The translations under genes were made by a program, and so were the position numbers. From CAYMEK01 sp964389305 (GTDB lineage Bacteria; Spirochaetota; Spirochaetia; SZUA-6; DRHE01), in NCBI GenBank assembly GCA_964389305.1, contig CAYMEK010000031.1, positions 1-48,389 on the forward strand: 48,389 bases of DNA. The letters run 5' to 3'. The notes beneath the pieces were generated by a model. It did no database searches. It was not told where the DNA came from and saw only the letters and a list, made by a program, of their open reading frames with translations. This document shows positions 17,079 to 26,669 of the stretch, in pieces. Position 1 is the stretch's first letter, and the number at the start of each line of letters is the position of its first letter.

Positions 17079-17151
17079 TAAGCAAAGCGGACCGGGAAAG
17101 CCCGCAGCGGACGTATCTGGTTTATTACATACCCTTCCTGCGGTTAACTTT

Positions 17152-18102
17152 ATGGCGGAAAAACAGCTGACGTTCAAGGAAAACGAAATCATCCAAATAC
17201 TCAACAAGGTATATCTAGGCTTCAAGGAAGGCCGTTTTAAAGAGGCGGGCGAGCTTTTGGAGAGGGCTTTGACCATCGATTTCGAGTCTGCGGACGTCAC
17301 CAACGCTTTGAAATGTTCGAATTTCTGGCTGGAGCGGGAGGAAAGGCTGGCGGGGATCTCCGGGGCCTACGAAAAGGGGGAGTACTACCTGAATCAGTGG
17401 AAGGTTTTTAGCGGATTTACCTCTCGTATGGAGAGGCTCTCGGAACGCTGTCTGTTCAATATAAAATATTACATCTTCGGCAAGGCTCTCGATCACTATC
17501 TATCTCTATACAACGAAGCGGACCCGGGTGATCCGGAAATTCTGTTTCGAATCGGTAGATGTCACAAATGCCGCGGCAACTATGAGAGCGCTATCAAATT
17601 TCTGGAACTGGCCGGTCAATACCGGCGCGAAGATGCCGCCATTCTTGCCGAACTGGCGGACTGCTATTCCCTGGTGAATGAAAACCGCATCTCAAAGGTG
17701 TTTTTCAGGGAAGCGTTCTTTCTCGATCCGCAACAGATCGAACTTTCCTACCTGGAATCTCCCATGATACAGCGGCTGGTCGGCAAGTTGAAGGACAGGC
17801 TGGGGGAAGCCGGCGGAGCGCTGCAGGAGTGGATCCCCGTATATGGCACTATTTACGGTCTTTTCAACGTCAAGAGAGAGCTCAGACCGCTGGAACTCGG
17901 CAAGCTGAAGCAGGCTATCTACCAGATCGAAAGAGAGGTGGAACAGAACCGGCAGAACAGGTTGATTCCGAGGCTGATCAATCATTATTTTTGGCTTATA
18001 GATCATTATTTGAACAGCGGCGAAGAGCGACAGAAGGTCGAAGAAGTCCTTACGAAGATAAAACAGCTCAATCCCGAGGTCTACAGCGAATACGCAAATT
18101 AA
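17152..18102 (+). CDS. Cytoplasmic TPR protein encoded upstream of greA
   Basis: 316 residues with no signal peptide or membrane helix. TPR-like units are visible at about 18-45 (VYLGFKEGRFKEAGELLERAL), 120-165 (ALDHYLSLYNEADPGDPEIL; GNYESAIKFLELAGQY) and 170-200; the rest is helical. A CHKC pair near residue 142 has no matching second pair. Start ATG 17152 has only a weak site. The gene is followed after 107 bases by greA, whose own N-terminal 700 residues are helical-repeat-like, so a physical partnership with the GreA extension is a reasonable guess. No named family is recognised. Confidence 0.85.
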   Translation: MAEKQLTFKENEIIQILNKVYLGFKEGRFKEAGELLERALTIDFESADVTNALKCSNFWLEREERLAGISGAYEKGEYYLNQWKVFSGFTSRMERLSERCLFNIKYYIFGKALDHYLSLYNEADPGDPEILFRIGRCHKCRGNYESAIKFLELAGQYRREDAAILAELADCYSLVNENRISKVFFREAFFLDPQQIELSYLESPMIQRLVGKLKDRLGEAGGALQEWIPVYGTIYGLFNVKRELRPLELGKLKQAIYQIEREVEQNRQNRLIPRLINHYFWLIDHYLNSGEERQKVEEVLTKIKQLNPEVYSEYAN

Positions 18103-18125
18103 AAAACCCGTGCCGGGGACGACGG

Positions 18126-18171
18126 CCGGCTGTCGGGCGAAGCGGCCAGCCGGTTGCTGCCACCCGGCAAC
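18126..18171. other. Hairpins between the TPR gene and greA
   Basis: CCGGCTG (18126-18132) pairs with CAGCCGG (18147-18153), followed at once by GTTGC/GCAAC (18153-18157, 18167-18171). There is no T-run, so this is not a canonical terminator. It lies in the 107-base spacer before the strong GAGAAGGAG ribosome site of greA and could set relative expression or mark a processing site. Confidence 0.4.
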
Positions 18172-18209
18172 TATCGAAAAACGGGACGGGAACGAGAAGG
18201 AGTGATATT

Positions 18210-20900
18210 TTGTCTGAAGCATTAGTAAAACAAGTTACGGAGTTATTGAACGAGGAAAAGTGGACCCGAGCTACACTGAACAGCTATTCGATAAATAACT
18301 TCGTGGAACTGGATGAAATCGTTGCAGCTACTCGGGAGCAGGATGCCGAGGACCAGGTATTAGAGGTTTGCGAGGAACATCTGAAGCACACCCGAAACAG
18401 CATCATCGGCCTGTATATCTCGGGCATCATCTCGCTGAGTAAGCAGCTCGTGGACGATTCCAACCTCATCGTACTCATCAATATCTTCATGGATAACCAT
18501 AAATGGAATATCGTGGAATATTTATGCAACCGGATTCTCGAATACGGCGAGAATAAATTCGCCCTCAAGACCCTGTCCGACGTGTATGAGAACAAGAACG
18601 AGCAGGACCTGAAGTACGGCATCTGGGAGCGGTATATCAAGGTAGACTATGAAGAGGCGGAGATCGTGAAGCTGCTGGCCGACAGGAAAGAAGAAGAGGG
18701 GGAACTGGAAAGTGCGATCGAGTACTGGAAAAAGGCCCTGCACCGCTTTATCAGCAAGAAGATGTTTTCCAATGTCCGCGAGGTCTGGGAGAAGATCATC
18801 GAGTACGCTCCCGAGGACGTGGAGTTCTTCTTCTCCGTCGAGCGTAAGATCGTCAAGGTCTTGAGCGGCGATCGGGCGGCGCAGCTGCTCGCCTACCTGG
18901 TTCCTCACTATAAAGAAAAGCAAGACTGGGATACCTCCATAGAGCTGCTGAAACGGATTCTCTCCTACGAGCCCAAAAACAGAGAGGCTAGAAAAGAAAT
19001 CGTGGATTGCTTTCGCCAGAAATACGAAGGGCACAGCCAGCTCGAGGAGTATCTGCGTATTTCCAATCTGAATCAGAGTTGGCGTAACGTGCACGATGCC
19101 ATCGCCGATTTCGAAAAGCACATTTCCTTCGATGTGGGCAACTACGTCTACCACAGCAGCTGGAAGATCGGACAGATCAAGGCAATCGAAAACGATGTCA
19201 TCATTATAGATTTCGCCTCTAAACCGGGTCACAGGATGAGCCTGAAGATGGCAGTGAGCGCCCTGAAAGTGTTGAGTTCGGATCATATATGGGTACTGAT
19301 TCACACCCGGCCGAAAGAAGAGCTCAACAAACAGGTAAAGGAAGACCCGATTTGGGCGCTTAAAACCGTGATCCGCAGCTTCGATAACGCCGCCGACATG
19401 AAAATGATCAAGGACCAGCTCGTTCCCTCCATTCTCGGTTCGAATGAGTGGTCCAAATGGAGCGGCGAGGCCCGCAAAATTCTGAAAACCAATCCGATTT
19501 TCGGCAATGTTCCGGACAAGCTCGACCGTTATACGGTACGGGATAAGCCGATTTCATTCGAGGAGAAGACCTTCAACAAGTTCAAAGCCCAAAAGAATTT
19601 CTTCGATAGGGTGCAAACCCTGAGGGATTTTCTCGAGCATGCTGAGCCGGACTCGGACTACTTCGCCGACATGTTTTCCTATTTTACCGCATTCTTGAAG
19701 TCTTACTCCTCGGTTACAGAGTTGGTCGTATCCAGTTACCTGCTGGTCCAGCAGCTCGTCTCGGTTTATCCGTATCTGAACCCCGGTCTGGATTATTCCT
19801 TCGGAGATCTCATTCAGCAGGTGGACAACCTCGAAGAGCTTTTTTCCAAGATCAGCGACGCGGAGCTGAAGAAGAACTTCCTGATCCAGCTTTTCCAGCA
19901 CTACCCCGATTGGCCGGAGGTCTATGCCCGCCTGTTCCTCAGCTACCAGAGCAAGTTCATCGTCGATGAGCTGATCCGGCACAAGAAATGGGATACATTG
20001 AAAGCGTTGATCAATCAGATCCTCACCCACTATCGGGAATATCGGGAGGCCTATGTTTGGGTTGCCCGTAATCTCCTTGACGAGTCCTGGATTTCGAAGC
20101 TGGAAATAAACCAGGAGAAACTGCTCATCGGCATGATCCATCTGCTCGATATTACCTTTCGGGAGATCAATAACAAACGGGATGTAAGCTTCAACCGCAA
20201 AATAAACAAGCAGGTTCAGGATTACCTGTTCAAAGACCGCAACCTGCTCAACTACATGCTGAGAACCGGCGAAGAGTCCATTACCCGACTGTATACATTA
20301 ATCGAAGACGTACGCGAGCTGGATCCCTCAGTCAAGATAAGCCTGAAACAACAGATAAAGCGGAAGTATCCGGATTACCAGTTCCTGGGCGACCAGCAGA
20401 AGCAAAAAGTAAGCCTGGGATTGATGGCTACCCGCAAGAGCTACGAAATAAAGCAGAAAGAGCTGAGGGACATAGTAGAGAACCTTATTCCTCAGAATTC
20501 CCAGGAGATAGGTATCGCAATGGCCAAGGGCGACCTGCGGGAGAACGCCGAGTATAAAGCCGCCCTGGAGAAGCAGGAGATGCTCAAATCCACCGCTTCC
20601 AAGCTCCAGGAAGAGCTGCAGAAAGCGCAGATATTCACTGAAGACCAGATCGACGAAGACAGCGTCTCCTTCGGCAGCAGGGTAAAGCTGCTTAATCTGG
20701 CCACCAGCCAAGTCGAGGAGTACACAATCCTGGGGCCCTGGGAATCCAATCCGGCCAAGAATGTGATTTCCTACCGTTCCCCCCTCGGCGCCGAGCTGTT
20801 GAACCGTAAAAGCGGAGATCGTCTGGACTTCGAAATCGGCGGTCAGAAGTTCAAGTACAAGATAGAGGACATACAGAAGGCGAGTTTGGTAGAGTATTAA
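18210..20900 (+). CDS. greA: Long spirochaetal transcription elongation factor GreA with large N-terminal helical-repeat extension
   Basis: 896 residues from TTG 18210, set by GAGAAGGAG eight bases upstream; the frame is open further back only inside the TPR gene. Normal GreA is about 158 residues; that part is residues about 735-896 here, with the acidic coiled-coil tip motif GDLRENAEYKAA (near 773) that enters the RNA polymerase secondary channel and stimulates cleavage of backtracked RNA, and the C-terminal FKBP-like domain. The first 730 residues are TPR/HAT-like helices interrupted at about 307-370 by a small beta module (YHSSWKIGQIKAI; IDFASKPGHRMSL) of SH3/Tudor type. The same long form is known from Borrelia and Treponema. 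VWA starts three bases after its stop. Confidence 0.95.
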   Translation: MSEALVKQVTELLNEEKWTRATLNSYSINNFVELDEIVAATREQDAEDQVLEVCEEHLKHTRNSIIGLYISGIISLSKQLVDDSNLIVLINIFMDNHKWNIVEYLCNRILEYGENKFALKTLSDVYENKNEQDLKYGIWERYIKVDYEEAEIVKLLADRKEEEGELESAIEYWKKALHRFISKKMFSNVREVWEKIIEYAPEDVEFFFSVERKIVKVLSGDRAAQLLAYLVPHYKEKQDWDTSIELLKRILSYEPKNREARKEIVDCFRQKYEGHSQLEEYLRISNLNQSWRNVHDAIADFEKHISFDVGNYVYHSSWKIGQIKAIENDVIIIDFASKPGHRMSLKMAVSALKVLSSDHIWVLIHTRPKEELNKQVKEDPIWALKTVIRSFDNAADMKMIKDQLVPSILGSNEWSKWSGEARKILKTNPIFGNVPDKLDRYTVRDKPISFEEKTFNKFKAQKNFFDRVQTLRDFLEHAEPDSDYFADMFSYFTAFLKSYSSVTELVVSSYLLVQQLVSVYPYLNPGLDYSFGDLIQQVDNLEELFSKISDAELKKNFLIQLFQHYPDWPEVYARLFLSYQSKFIVDELIRHKKWDTLKALINQILTHYREYREAYVWVARNLLDESWISKLEINQEKLLIGMIHLLDITFREINNKRDVSFNRKINKQVQDYLFKDRNLLNYMLRTGEESITRLYTLIEDVRELDPSVKISLKQQIKRKYPDYQFLGDQQKQKVSLGLMATRKSYEIKQKELRDIVENLIPQNSQEIGIAMAKGDLRENAEYKAALEKQEMLKSTASKLQEELQKAQIFTEDQIDEDSVSFGSRVKLLNLATSQVEEYTILGPWESNPAKNVISYRSPLGAELLNRKSGDRLDFEIGGQKFKYKIEDIQKASLVEY

Positions 20901-20903
20901 CCA

Positions 20904-22475
20904 ATGAAAAAAGCAATCTACGCGGCTGTGTTACTGCTCCTGCTGGCCGTCGCTTCGGGCTGGACAGCCGGCATCGATCTGGTGGTTATGGTGGACGTCT
21001 CCGAAAGCATGTTTCCCGTATTCGATGATCTGGTTAACTACCTGTTGCGGGACCTGCTGGAAAACAGGCTGCATCGAGGCGACTCCTTTCACTTGCTGAG
21101 CTTCGCCGACAGCCCGGAAGTGGAAGTCAGTGCCGATATCGAGGATACCGCAGACTTGGCTTCGGTGATCGACAGGATTCTTCTGCTGAAGCCCCTCGGG
21201 CAGTATACGGACCTGATAGCGGCGCTGGAGTTTCTACTCGATTATACCCGTTCCCTAGACTCTGAAAACAGGAAGCTGGTGCTTCTACTTACAGATGGAA
21301 TACATGATCCGCCGCCGGGCAGCCCCAACCGCGTCGACTATGAGCAGGTACTGGCCAGGCTTCTGGCCAGCACGCAGAAAATCAAACGGGAAGGCTGGGA
21401 GATCCATATTTTAAGCATGCCCCGGGAAGGCGGGATTGAGGCTGGCGGGGAAGCTGCGGTCGGGCGAACTGGCGCGGAGGCGCAGGCAAGCGAGCCCGGT
21501 ACCGGGCAGGACCTCATGAAGGAGCTGGCTGAAGAGCTGGGGGGCGACGTCGTTGAATATGAAGAAGTGGAGAAGGATACCCTGACCGGCCGGCTTACCG
21601 GCTTTTCCACTTTGGAGTTTCCCGGTTTTCTGGGCAAGGTCCGCAGCCGAGTCAGCGCCGCGTTTCGAATCAGCAACTTCTCCTCGCACCCGGTAACTTA
21701 TACCCTGGTGGATGTACGCGGCGGTGGAGCATCTCTCCTGCTGCGTCCTGCATCCGTCACTATCGCACCGGGCAAATCCGCCGCTATCGAAGCCAGGCTG
21801 CAGCTGCCGCCGGGTCTGCAGGAAGGAAGGCAGAGCCTGGCCGTCCGCTTGAGCTTTAAAGATCCGCAGCAGCGAATCTCGCCGCTTGAGGGCGAGCTGG
21901 AGTTCGAAAAGATCGCTTCCTTCGCCTGGTTGTCTGGGGTGCGGGCAACCTATCTGATCTACGGCCTGTTCGCTCTGGTTGCCCTTGTGCTGATCCTCCT
22001 GCTGGTATTTCTCATCCGTCGCCGTCTTCAGGACGCCACCTTCGCCCGTTTTTTCGAAGGCCTTTTGGAAACGAGGCGGGGTAAAAAGAGCATCCGTCCG
22101 TTGATCATGAGGGTGGATTCACAGAACCCGAATATCGGCGCTCGAAATATACATCGCGTGCCTCCCGGCGCCCGCCTGAGCGTAGGCGGCGATGGGTCAT
22201 CTTTTCTTATTTACTACGTGTCTATGCCCAGGCGGATCGGGGATATTCGCAATGCCGGCGGGCGTTACCGCTTCGTCCCTAAAAAGCCGGAGCACTTTAT
22301 AGACCTGGACCAGCCCCTGATGGATTGTCTGGGCAAACCGATACGGGCGGTATCCAATCGTGGCCGGGAGGTGACCTTTCGCTTCTTGGAGTACATTTCG
22401 CCTCTGGAGGAGATCAACCGCCTGATGCGCTCGGTTCCGAAGTTCCGCATTACCGAGGAGCCTAAGGAGGCTTGA
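20904..22475 (+). CDS. Exported, membrane-anchored von Willebrand factor A domain protein
   Basis: 523 residues. A signal peptide (1-22) is followed directly by a VWA domain with a full metal-ion site: DVSES (Asp31, Ser33, Ser35), Thr in QYTDLI (about 101) and Asp in LLLTDGIHD (about 129). A Gly/Ala/Glu-rich loop lies at about 180-200, then a beta-sandwich-like domain (about 235-345), one membrane helix (about 350-372) and a basic cytoplasmic tail of about 150 residues (RRGKKSIRPLIMRV) containing a possible FHA-like beta region. VWA proteins of this layout bind partners on the outer face of the inner membrane. It lies three bases after greA; the functional link is unclear. Confidence 0.88.
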   Translation: MKKAIYAAVLLLLLAVASGWTAGIDLVVMVDVSESMFPVFDDLVNYLLRDLLENRLHRGDSFHLLSFADSPEVEVSADIEDTADLASVIDRILLLKPLGQYTDLIAALEFLLDYTRSLDSENRKLVLLLTDGIHDPPPGSPNRVDYEQVLARLLASTQKIKREGWEIHILSMPREGGIEAGGEAAVGRTGAEAQASEPGTGQDLMKELAEELGGDVVEYEEVEKDTLTGRLTGFSTLEFPGFLGKVRSRVSAAFRISNFSSHPVTYTLVDVRGGGASLLLRPASVTIAPGKSAAIEARLQLPPGLQEGRQSLAVRLSFKDPQQRISPLEGELEFEKIASFAWLSGVRATYLIYGLFALVALVLILLLVFLIRRRLQDATFARFFEGLLETRRGKKSIRPLIMRVDSQNPNIGARNIHRVPPGARLSVGGDGSSFLIYYVSMPRRIGDIRNAGGRYRFVPKKPEHFIDLDQPLMDCLGKPIRAVSNRGREVTFRFLEYISPLEEINRLMRSVPKFRITEEPKEA

Positions 22476-22485
22476 GAAACGTGCA

Positions 22486-22513
22486 GGCTGTGACGCCCCT
22501 GTGAAGCACAGCC
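22486..22513. terminator. Possible hairpin between convergent VWA and HEAT genes
   Basis: GGCTGTG (22486-22492) pairs with CACAGCC (22507-22513) around a 14-base loop in the 66-base space between two converging stops. It lacks a T-run on either strand, so any termination role is uncertain. Confidence 0.35.
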
Positions 22514-22541
22514 GGCAAGCGCCGCGACCGGCCATCACATC

Positions 22542-23885
22542 TCAAAGGCTCTCCAGCACCGATAGGGCGATACTGCGCGCTGCCGGATACGGATCGTCTG
22601 AAGCAACCGACTGCACTTTATCTCTCAGACTGCTCAAGCGGTTTTTCTCGATTCCCCGTAAAGCGTAGATTCGCACATTGACGTCGGGACTTCCCAGCAA
22701 TCGTTCGAATATACCCTTCAGACCGCCTGCCTCGATCGTCGACAGTTTCCTGGCCGTCAGCTCGATAATTCTCCGGTCCTTACCGTCCCATTCCTCCTCT
22801 ACCACCCGCCGGATCGTTTCCAGGGAGGGACCCAGATCGTTGGTACAGAGAGCCGTCAGGGCGGCTTCCCTGTAACCGGGGAGGGCCGTTCGATCCCGAT
22901 ACAGCTCTCGCAGGTATTCGAAGGCCTGCCTTGTACCGATCACACCGAGAGATTCGATTGCCTGCAGCCGGACCTGTTGTTCCGGATCGTGCCTGGCCTT
23001 GTATATCAGTATTTCCACCGAATCCCGAGCCTGCGGGCTGGCCAGGGCTTTGGCGGAAGCCAGGCGGACCCGGACATTCGCGTCCCTCAAGCCCTGCTGG
23101 AGCAGGCTTTCCACCTCACCCAGGTCAAACTTGGAGAGAGCCGAAGCCGCATAGATCTTGACCAGGCTGTCCGGCTCGGCAAACATGGCTTTCAACTGAG
23201 GTATCGCCCTCTCGTCCCCGATCTCGCCGAGAGCCGAGGCCGCATAAAGCCTCCAGATCCTCTCTTCGTCCCGGTTGGCGGCTATAGCTAGCAGTTTTTC
23301 CACCGCTTCGCGATATCGCAGGGCCCCAAGGGCCAGGATGATCTCCGGCTTCAGGGAGTCCGGGTAGTCGGGATCTTCGAGCCGCTGGATCAATAGCTCC
23401 CCGCAAACATTCGTTCCCACATCCCCAAGGGCGTTGATCGACGCTTCGGCCACATGCTCGTTCCGATCATCAACGAGGGGAATGAGGAGCCCTTCAAGGT
23501 CCCGAGATTCTATTTCCCTCAGATAACGAATCAGCAGTACGGTCAACTCGGGATCATCCAGCTCGGAGTTTCCCAGCAGCGTGCGGGAAAGACCTTCGGC
23601 GTCCCTTATTTTCTCCCGGCCGAAAAACTCCAGCACCGCTTTACGGACCTCGAAGCTGAGAGAGTCTCGAAAAAGGTCCAAAAGCTCTCTGTTGAGCGAG
23701 GTCTCCCCGGTTTTGGAAATATTCTTTATTACTTTCAGGACTTCGCTGTCTATGCCGTAGCGTAGTACCTCCCGCCACTCCTCCAGGATCGGTCTGTCCT
23801 GCTGGCTCCATAGTCGAGCCGAAGGCAAGACCGCAGTTAAAGCAAAGGATGTTGCCGCCGTCAGTAGCAGGATATGCCGTCTCAT
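22542..23885 (-). CDS. Exported HEAT-repeat protein
   Basis: 447 residues. A signal peptide (about 1-28) is followed by at least nine HEAT/PBS-lyase-type repeats with the classic motif pattern: HVAEASINALGDVG, LYAASALGEIGDERAI, VRLASAKALASPQA, VRLQAIESLGVIGTRQA, YREAALTALC, VRIYALRGIEK. Such solenoids bind proteins; spirochaetes have many exported ones. Its ATG overlaps the murJ stop (ATGA), so it is coupled to the lipid II flippase and ends the long operon. There are no catalytic residues of the phycobilin lyases, only the shared fold. Confidence 0.9.
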   Translation of the reverse strand: MRRHILLLTAATSFALTAVLPSARLWSQQDRPILEEWREVLRYGIDSEVLKVIKNISKTGETSLNRELLDLFRDSLSFEVRKAVLEFFGREKIRDAEGLSRTLLGNSELDDPELTVLLIRYLREIESRDLEGLLIPLVDDRNEHVAEASINALGDVGTNVCGELLIQRLEDPDYPDSLKPEIILALGALRYREAVEKLLAIAANRDEERIWRLYAASALGEIGDERAIPQLKAMFAEPDSLVKIYAASALSKFDLGEVESLLQQGLRDANVRVRLASAKALASPQARDSVEILIYKARHDPEQQVRLQAIESLGVIGTRQAFEYLRELYRDRTALPGYREAALTALCTNDLGPSLETIRRVVEEEWDGKDRRIIELTARKLSTIEAGGLKGIFERLLGSPDVNVRIYALRGIEKNRLSSLRDKVQSVASDDPYPAARSIALSVLESL

Positions 23886-25504
23886 CGCCCTCCCCTTCCC
23901 TTTTTTCTAATCATGTCTTTTATCATTTCCACTCCGAGTATCCGATACATTCCCAGGAGGATTGCTGCGGCTGCTACAGCGCCGATGAGAAGTAGCAACA
24001 GGTTGCGAAGAGAGCTTCGCGGCGTCCACCAAGGCATAGTTACGCGCAGATAGAGGAGCAGAAACCCAGCGAAAGGCAGCAGAGACAAGGCCATCTTTCC
24101 GATGCTCCTGAGTATCAGCCGTCCATGCAGAGAGCCGAGCACCTTCCTGGCCCAAATAAGAAGCAGAACGAAACCCAGGCTGAAGGCGACCGAATTGGCC
24201 ACCGCCAGCCCCGTAACCCGAAGCTCGGTCTCCTTCAGCCAGAGGGAAAGGAGAATATCCGAGACACTTACCAGCGCGGCGGCCGTCAAAGGCTTCTTGA
24301 AATCGTGATTGGAATAGAAAAAGCGCTGTAGAAACGTAAAACCTCCCAGGCTGAACAGACCCAGTGAATAGCCGGTCAAGACTTGCGAGGTCCATTGCGT
24401 TCCCCGGTCGCCGAAAGCAAAGCGCTCCATGGCCACCGAGATGATCTGCTCGCCCATCAGTATGTACATGAGTGCGGCGGGAACGAGCAGTATCATTATA
24501 TAGCGCAGCCCGTAGCTGACGGTTTCCTGCAAACCGCGCATGTCCCCGCCGGCCGCCTGACGGCTCATGCGGGGAAACAGTACGGTGATGATGGATATTG
24601 AAAAGATACCGAAGGGAAGCTGGAAAAATACCAGGGCGTAGCTCAACGCCGAGGTGCTGCCGTCCTCCAGGCCGCTGGCGAACAGCACCGCGATTTGCTG
24701 AGTTGCGGCGAATATAGCGGCGGAAGCCAGTACGGGCAGCCAGGACTTGAGGATCCGGGAAAACCGGGGATGCCCGAAACCGAGGTCGGGCTTAAGGTCG
24801 TAGCCCAGCCTGAAAAAAAACGGCAATTGACAGATAATCTGGGCGATCCCGCCGGCCAGAACCCCGATTGCCATAGAGAATACTCCAAGCCTGCGGTAAA
24901 ACAGGAGCGTGGCCGAGATAACGCAGAGCGAGAAGAGCACGGGCGAAAGCGCCGGCACGATGAATATGCCATGGGAGTTGAGCACGGCCATCAGTGCAGC
25001 GCTGAGGCTGACGAAGAGAATGTAGCCGAATATCCAGCGGAACAGCTCGACGGAAAGTTGCATTTTCGCGGGGTCGGGAAAGGAGAGTAATACGCCCACA
25101 ACCTGCCTGGAGAACACCGTACAGAGCAGCACCAGAGGCACCAGGAGGACTATTTGGAAGTAGATAATCTTGCGGACCAGGAGCCTCGCCCGCTCTTTTG
25201 TGGCGTCCTCCACCAGGCTGGCCGATAGAGAAGGAATGAAAGCGGAGGACAAAGCACCCTCGGCCGTAAGCTTGCGCAAGTTGTTGGGAATGGTAAACAC
25301 GGCGTTCCAGACATCGGCTGTGCCCGAAGCTCCGAACAGGGCGCCGATCACGGCTATGCGCATAAAACCGAGCAGCCTGGATAAGAGCGTACAGGCCATG
25401 ACCAGCACCGTGACTGCTGTACTGCCCCGGGTTCCGGCTGTTCTTTGCCGCCCAGCGCCTTGATGTGTCACCGTTGCCCTCTCCAACCCTGCATCCAGTC
25501 TCAT
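23882..25504 (-). CDS. murJ: Lipid II flippase MurJ
   Basis: 540 residues and 14 predicted membrane helices of the MviN/MATE-like fold. MurJ moves lipid-linked peptidoglycan precursor to the outer face of the inner membrane. TLLSRLLGFMRIAVIGALFGAS with FTIPNNLRKLTAEGALSSAFIP is the family signature and holds the essential arginines. The frame is open back to 25549, but ATG 25504 has GAGGAA at ideal spacing and avoids overlapping tgt; ATG 25513 is a second choice. About 35 unusual polar residues precede the first helix. It lies 37 bases after tgt and is coupled to the HEAT gene. Confidence 0.95.
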   Translation of the reverse strand: MRLDAGLERATVTHQGAGRQRTAGTRGSTAVTVLVMACTLLSRLLGFMRIAVIGALFGASGTADVWNAVFTIPNNLRKLTAEGALSSAFIPSLSASLVEDATKERARLLVRKIIYFQIVLLVPLVLLCTVFSRQVVGVLLSFPDPAKMQLSVELFRWIFGYILFVSLSAALMAVLNSHGIFIVPALSPVLFSLCVISATLLFYRRLGVFSMAIGVLAGGIAQIICQLPFFFRLGYDLKPDLGFGHPRFSRILKSWLPVLASAAIFAATQQIAVLFASGLEDGSTSALSYALVFFQLPFGIFSISIITVLFPRMSRQAAGGDMRGLQETVSYGLRYIMILLVPAALMYILMGEQIISVAMERFAFGDRGTQWTSQVLTGYSLGLFSLGGFTFLQRFFYSNHDFKKPLTAAALVSVSDILLSLWLKETELRVTGLAVANSVAFSLGFVLLLIWARKVLGSLHGRLILRSIGKMALSLLPFAGFLLLYLRVTMPWWTPRSSLRNLLLLLIGAVAAAAILLGMYRILGVEMIKDMIRKKGRGGR

Positions 25505-25541
25505 ATTCGGCATTTCCTCGCCGCCGGTGCAGCTCCTTTTG

Positions 25542-26663
25542 CTACTCAAGCGCGTTCTTGGACCGGTAGCTGTCCAGGAACTGCTGTTTGAACTCCCGAT
25601 AGGTGTGATTCGCTATTGCTTCCCGGATCGAGGTGATCAGAGCCTGGATGAAGGCCAGGTTGTGATAGGTGCTGAGCATGGCGGCCAGTATTTCCTTGGT
25701 CTTGAACAGGTGCCTGAGATAGGAGCGGGAGTAGTTGCGGCAGACCGGACAGGAACAGGAAGGATCGATCGGGCCGCCGTCGAGCTTTACGGCTTCGGTC
25801 TTCAGGGACAACGGTCCCGTGGAGGTAAAAACTTGAGCGTTGCGCGCCGTGCGAGTCGGGAAAACGCAGTCGAAAAGGTCGATTCCCTGCTCTACAGCTT
25901 CCAGGATGTATTCTGGGGTTCCCACTCCCATAAGGTAACGTGGATAGCGATCGGGGATTAGAGCGGCTGTTTGCCTGAGCTGGGTCAGGAACTCGGTAAA
26001 AGGCTCTCCCACCGACAGACCCCCGATAGCATATCCGGGAAGCTCCAGAGCGAGCAGCTGTTGGACGCTTTTCCTGCGCAGGTGAGGAAAGAAGTTGCCC
26101 TGGATTATTCCGAAGAGCTGGCCCCCTGGATTGTTTCGCCAACGATTAAGACTGCGCTCCGCCCACCGGCTGGTCAGCTCCAAAGCTTCGAGTGCTTCCG
26201 ATTCGCTTATCCTCGGCGGCGTGCAGACATCGAGGGGCATCAGGATGTCGCTGCCCAGAATCTGCTGGATATCCACGACCTGCTCGGGGCTCAGCTCGAA
26301 GCGCGAACCGTCCAGGTGGGAGGTAAATGTCACCCCCTTTTCTGCGATTTTTCGAAACGGAGCCAGGGAAAATAGCTGATAGCCCCCCGAGTCGGTTAGA
26401 ATGTTGTGTTTCCAGGACATGAAGGCGTGCAGCCCCCCGGCCTCTTTGATTACCTCCGTACCCGGACGCAGGAACAGATGATAGGCGTTTCCCAGGATCA
26501 GATCGATCCCCAGCTCTTCAAGGGCCTCGTTGCTGACCGCCTTCACGGTAGCATTGGTGCCGACAGGTATGAACACCGGTGTCGCCACCGGACCGTGTCC
26601 AAGGTGCAGGATTCCGCTCCTGGCGCGGGTCTGCGGATCCCGATGAACCGACTCGAAAAGCAT
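25542..26663 (-). CDS. tgt: tRNA-guanine transglycosylase (queuine synthesis)
   Basis: 373 residues, typical. Tgt exchanges guanine 34 of GUN-anticodon tRNAs for preQ1 on the way to queuosine. Present are LTDSGGYQ (substrate Asp), the catalytic nucleophile region FDCVFPTRTARNAQ, and the zinc site CSCPVC with the later His in LRHLF. The usual partners queA, yajC and secD are not next to it; instead it sits between lptG (6 bases upstream) and murJ, in the translation/envelope operon. Confidence 0.97.
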   Translation of the reverse strand: MLFESVHRDPQTRARSGILHLGHGPVATPVFIPVGTNATVKAVSNEALEELGIDLILGNAYHLFLRPGTEVIKEAGGLHAFMSWKHNILTDSGGYQLFSLAPFRKIAEKGVTFTSHLDGSRFELSPEQVVDIQQILGSDILMPLDVCTPPRISESEALEALELTSRWAERSLNRWRNNPGGQLFGIIQGNFFPHLRRKSVQQLLALELPGYAIGGLSVGEPFTEFLTQLRQTAALIPDRYPRYLMGVGTPEYILEAVEQGIDLFDCVFPTRTARNAQVFTSTGPLSLKTEAVKLDGGPIDPSCSCPVCRNYSRSYLRHLFKTKEILAAMLSTYHNLAFIQALITSIREAIANHTYREFKQQFLDSYRSKNALE

Positions 26664-26669
26664 GAGACC

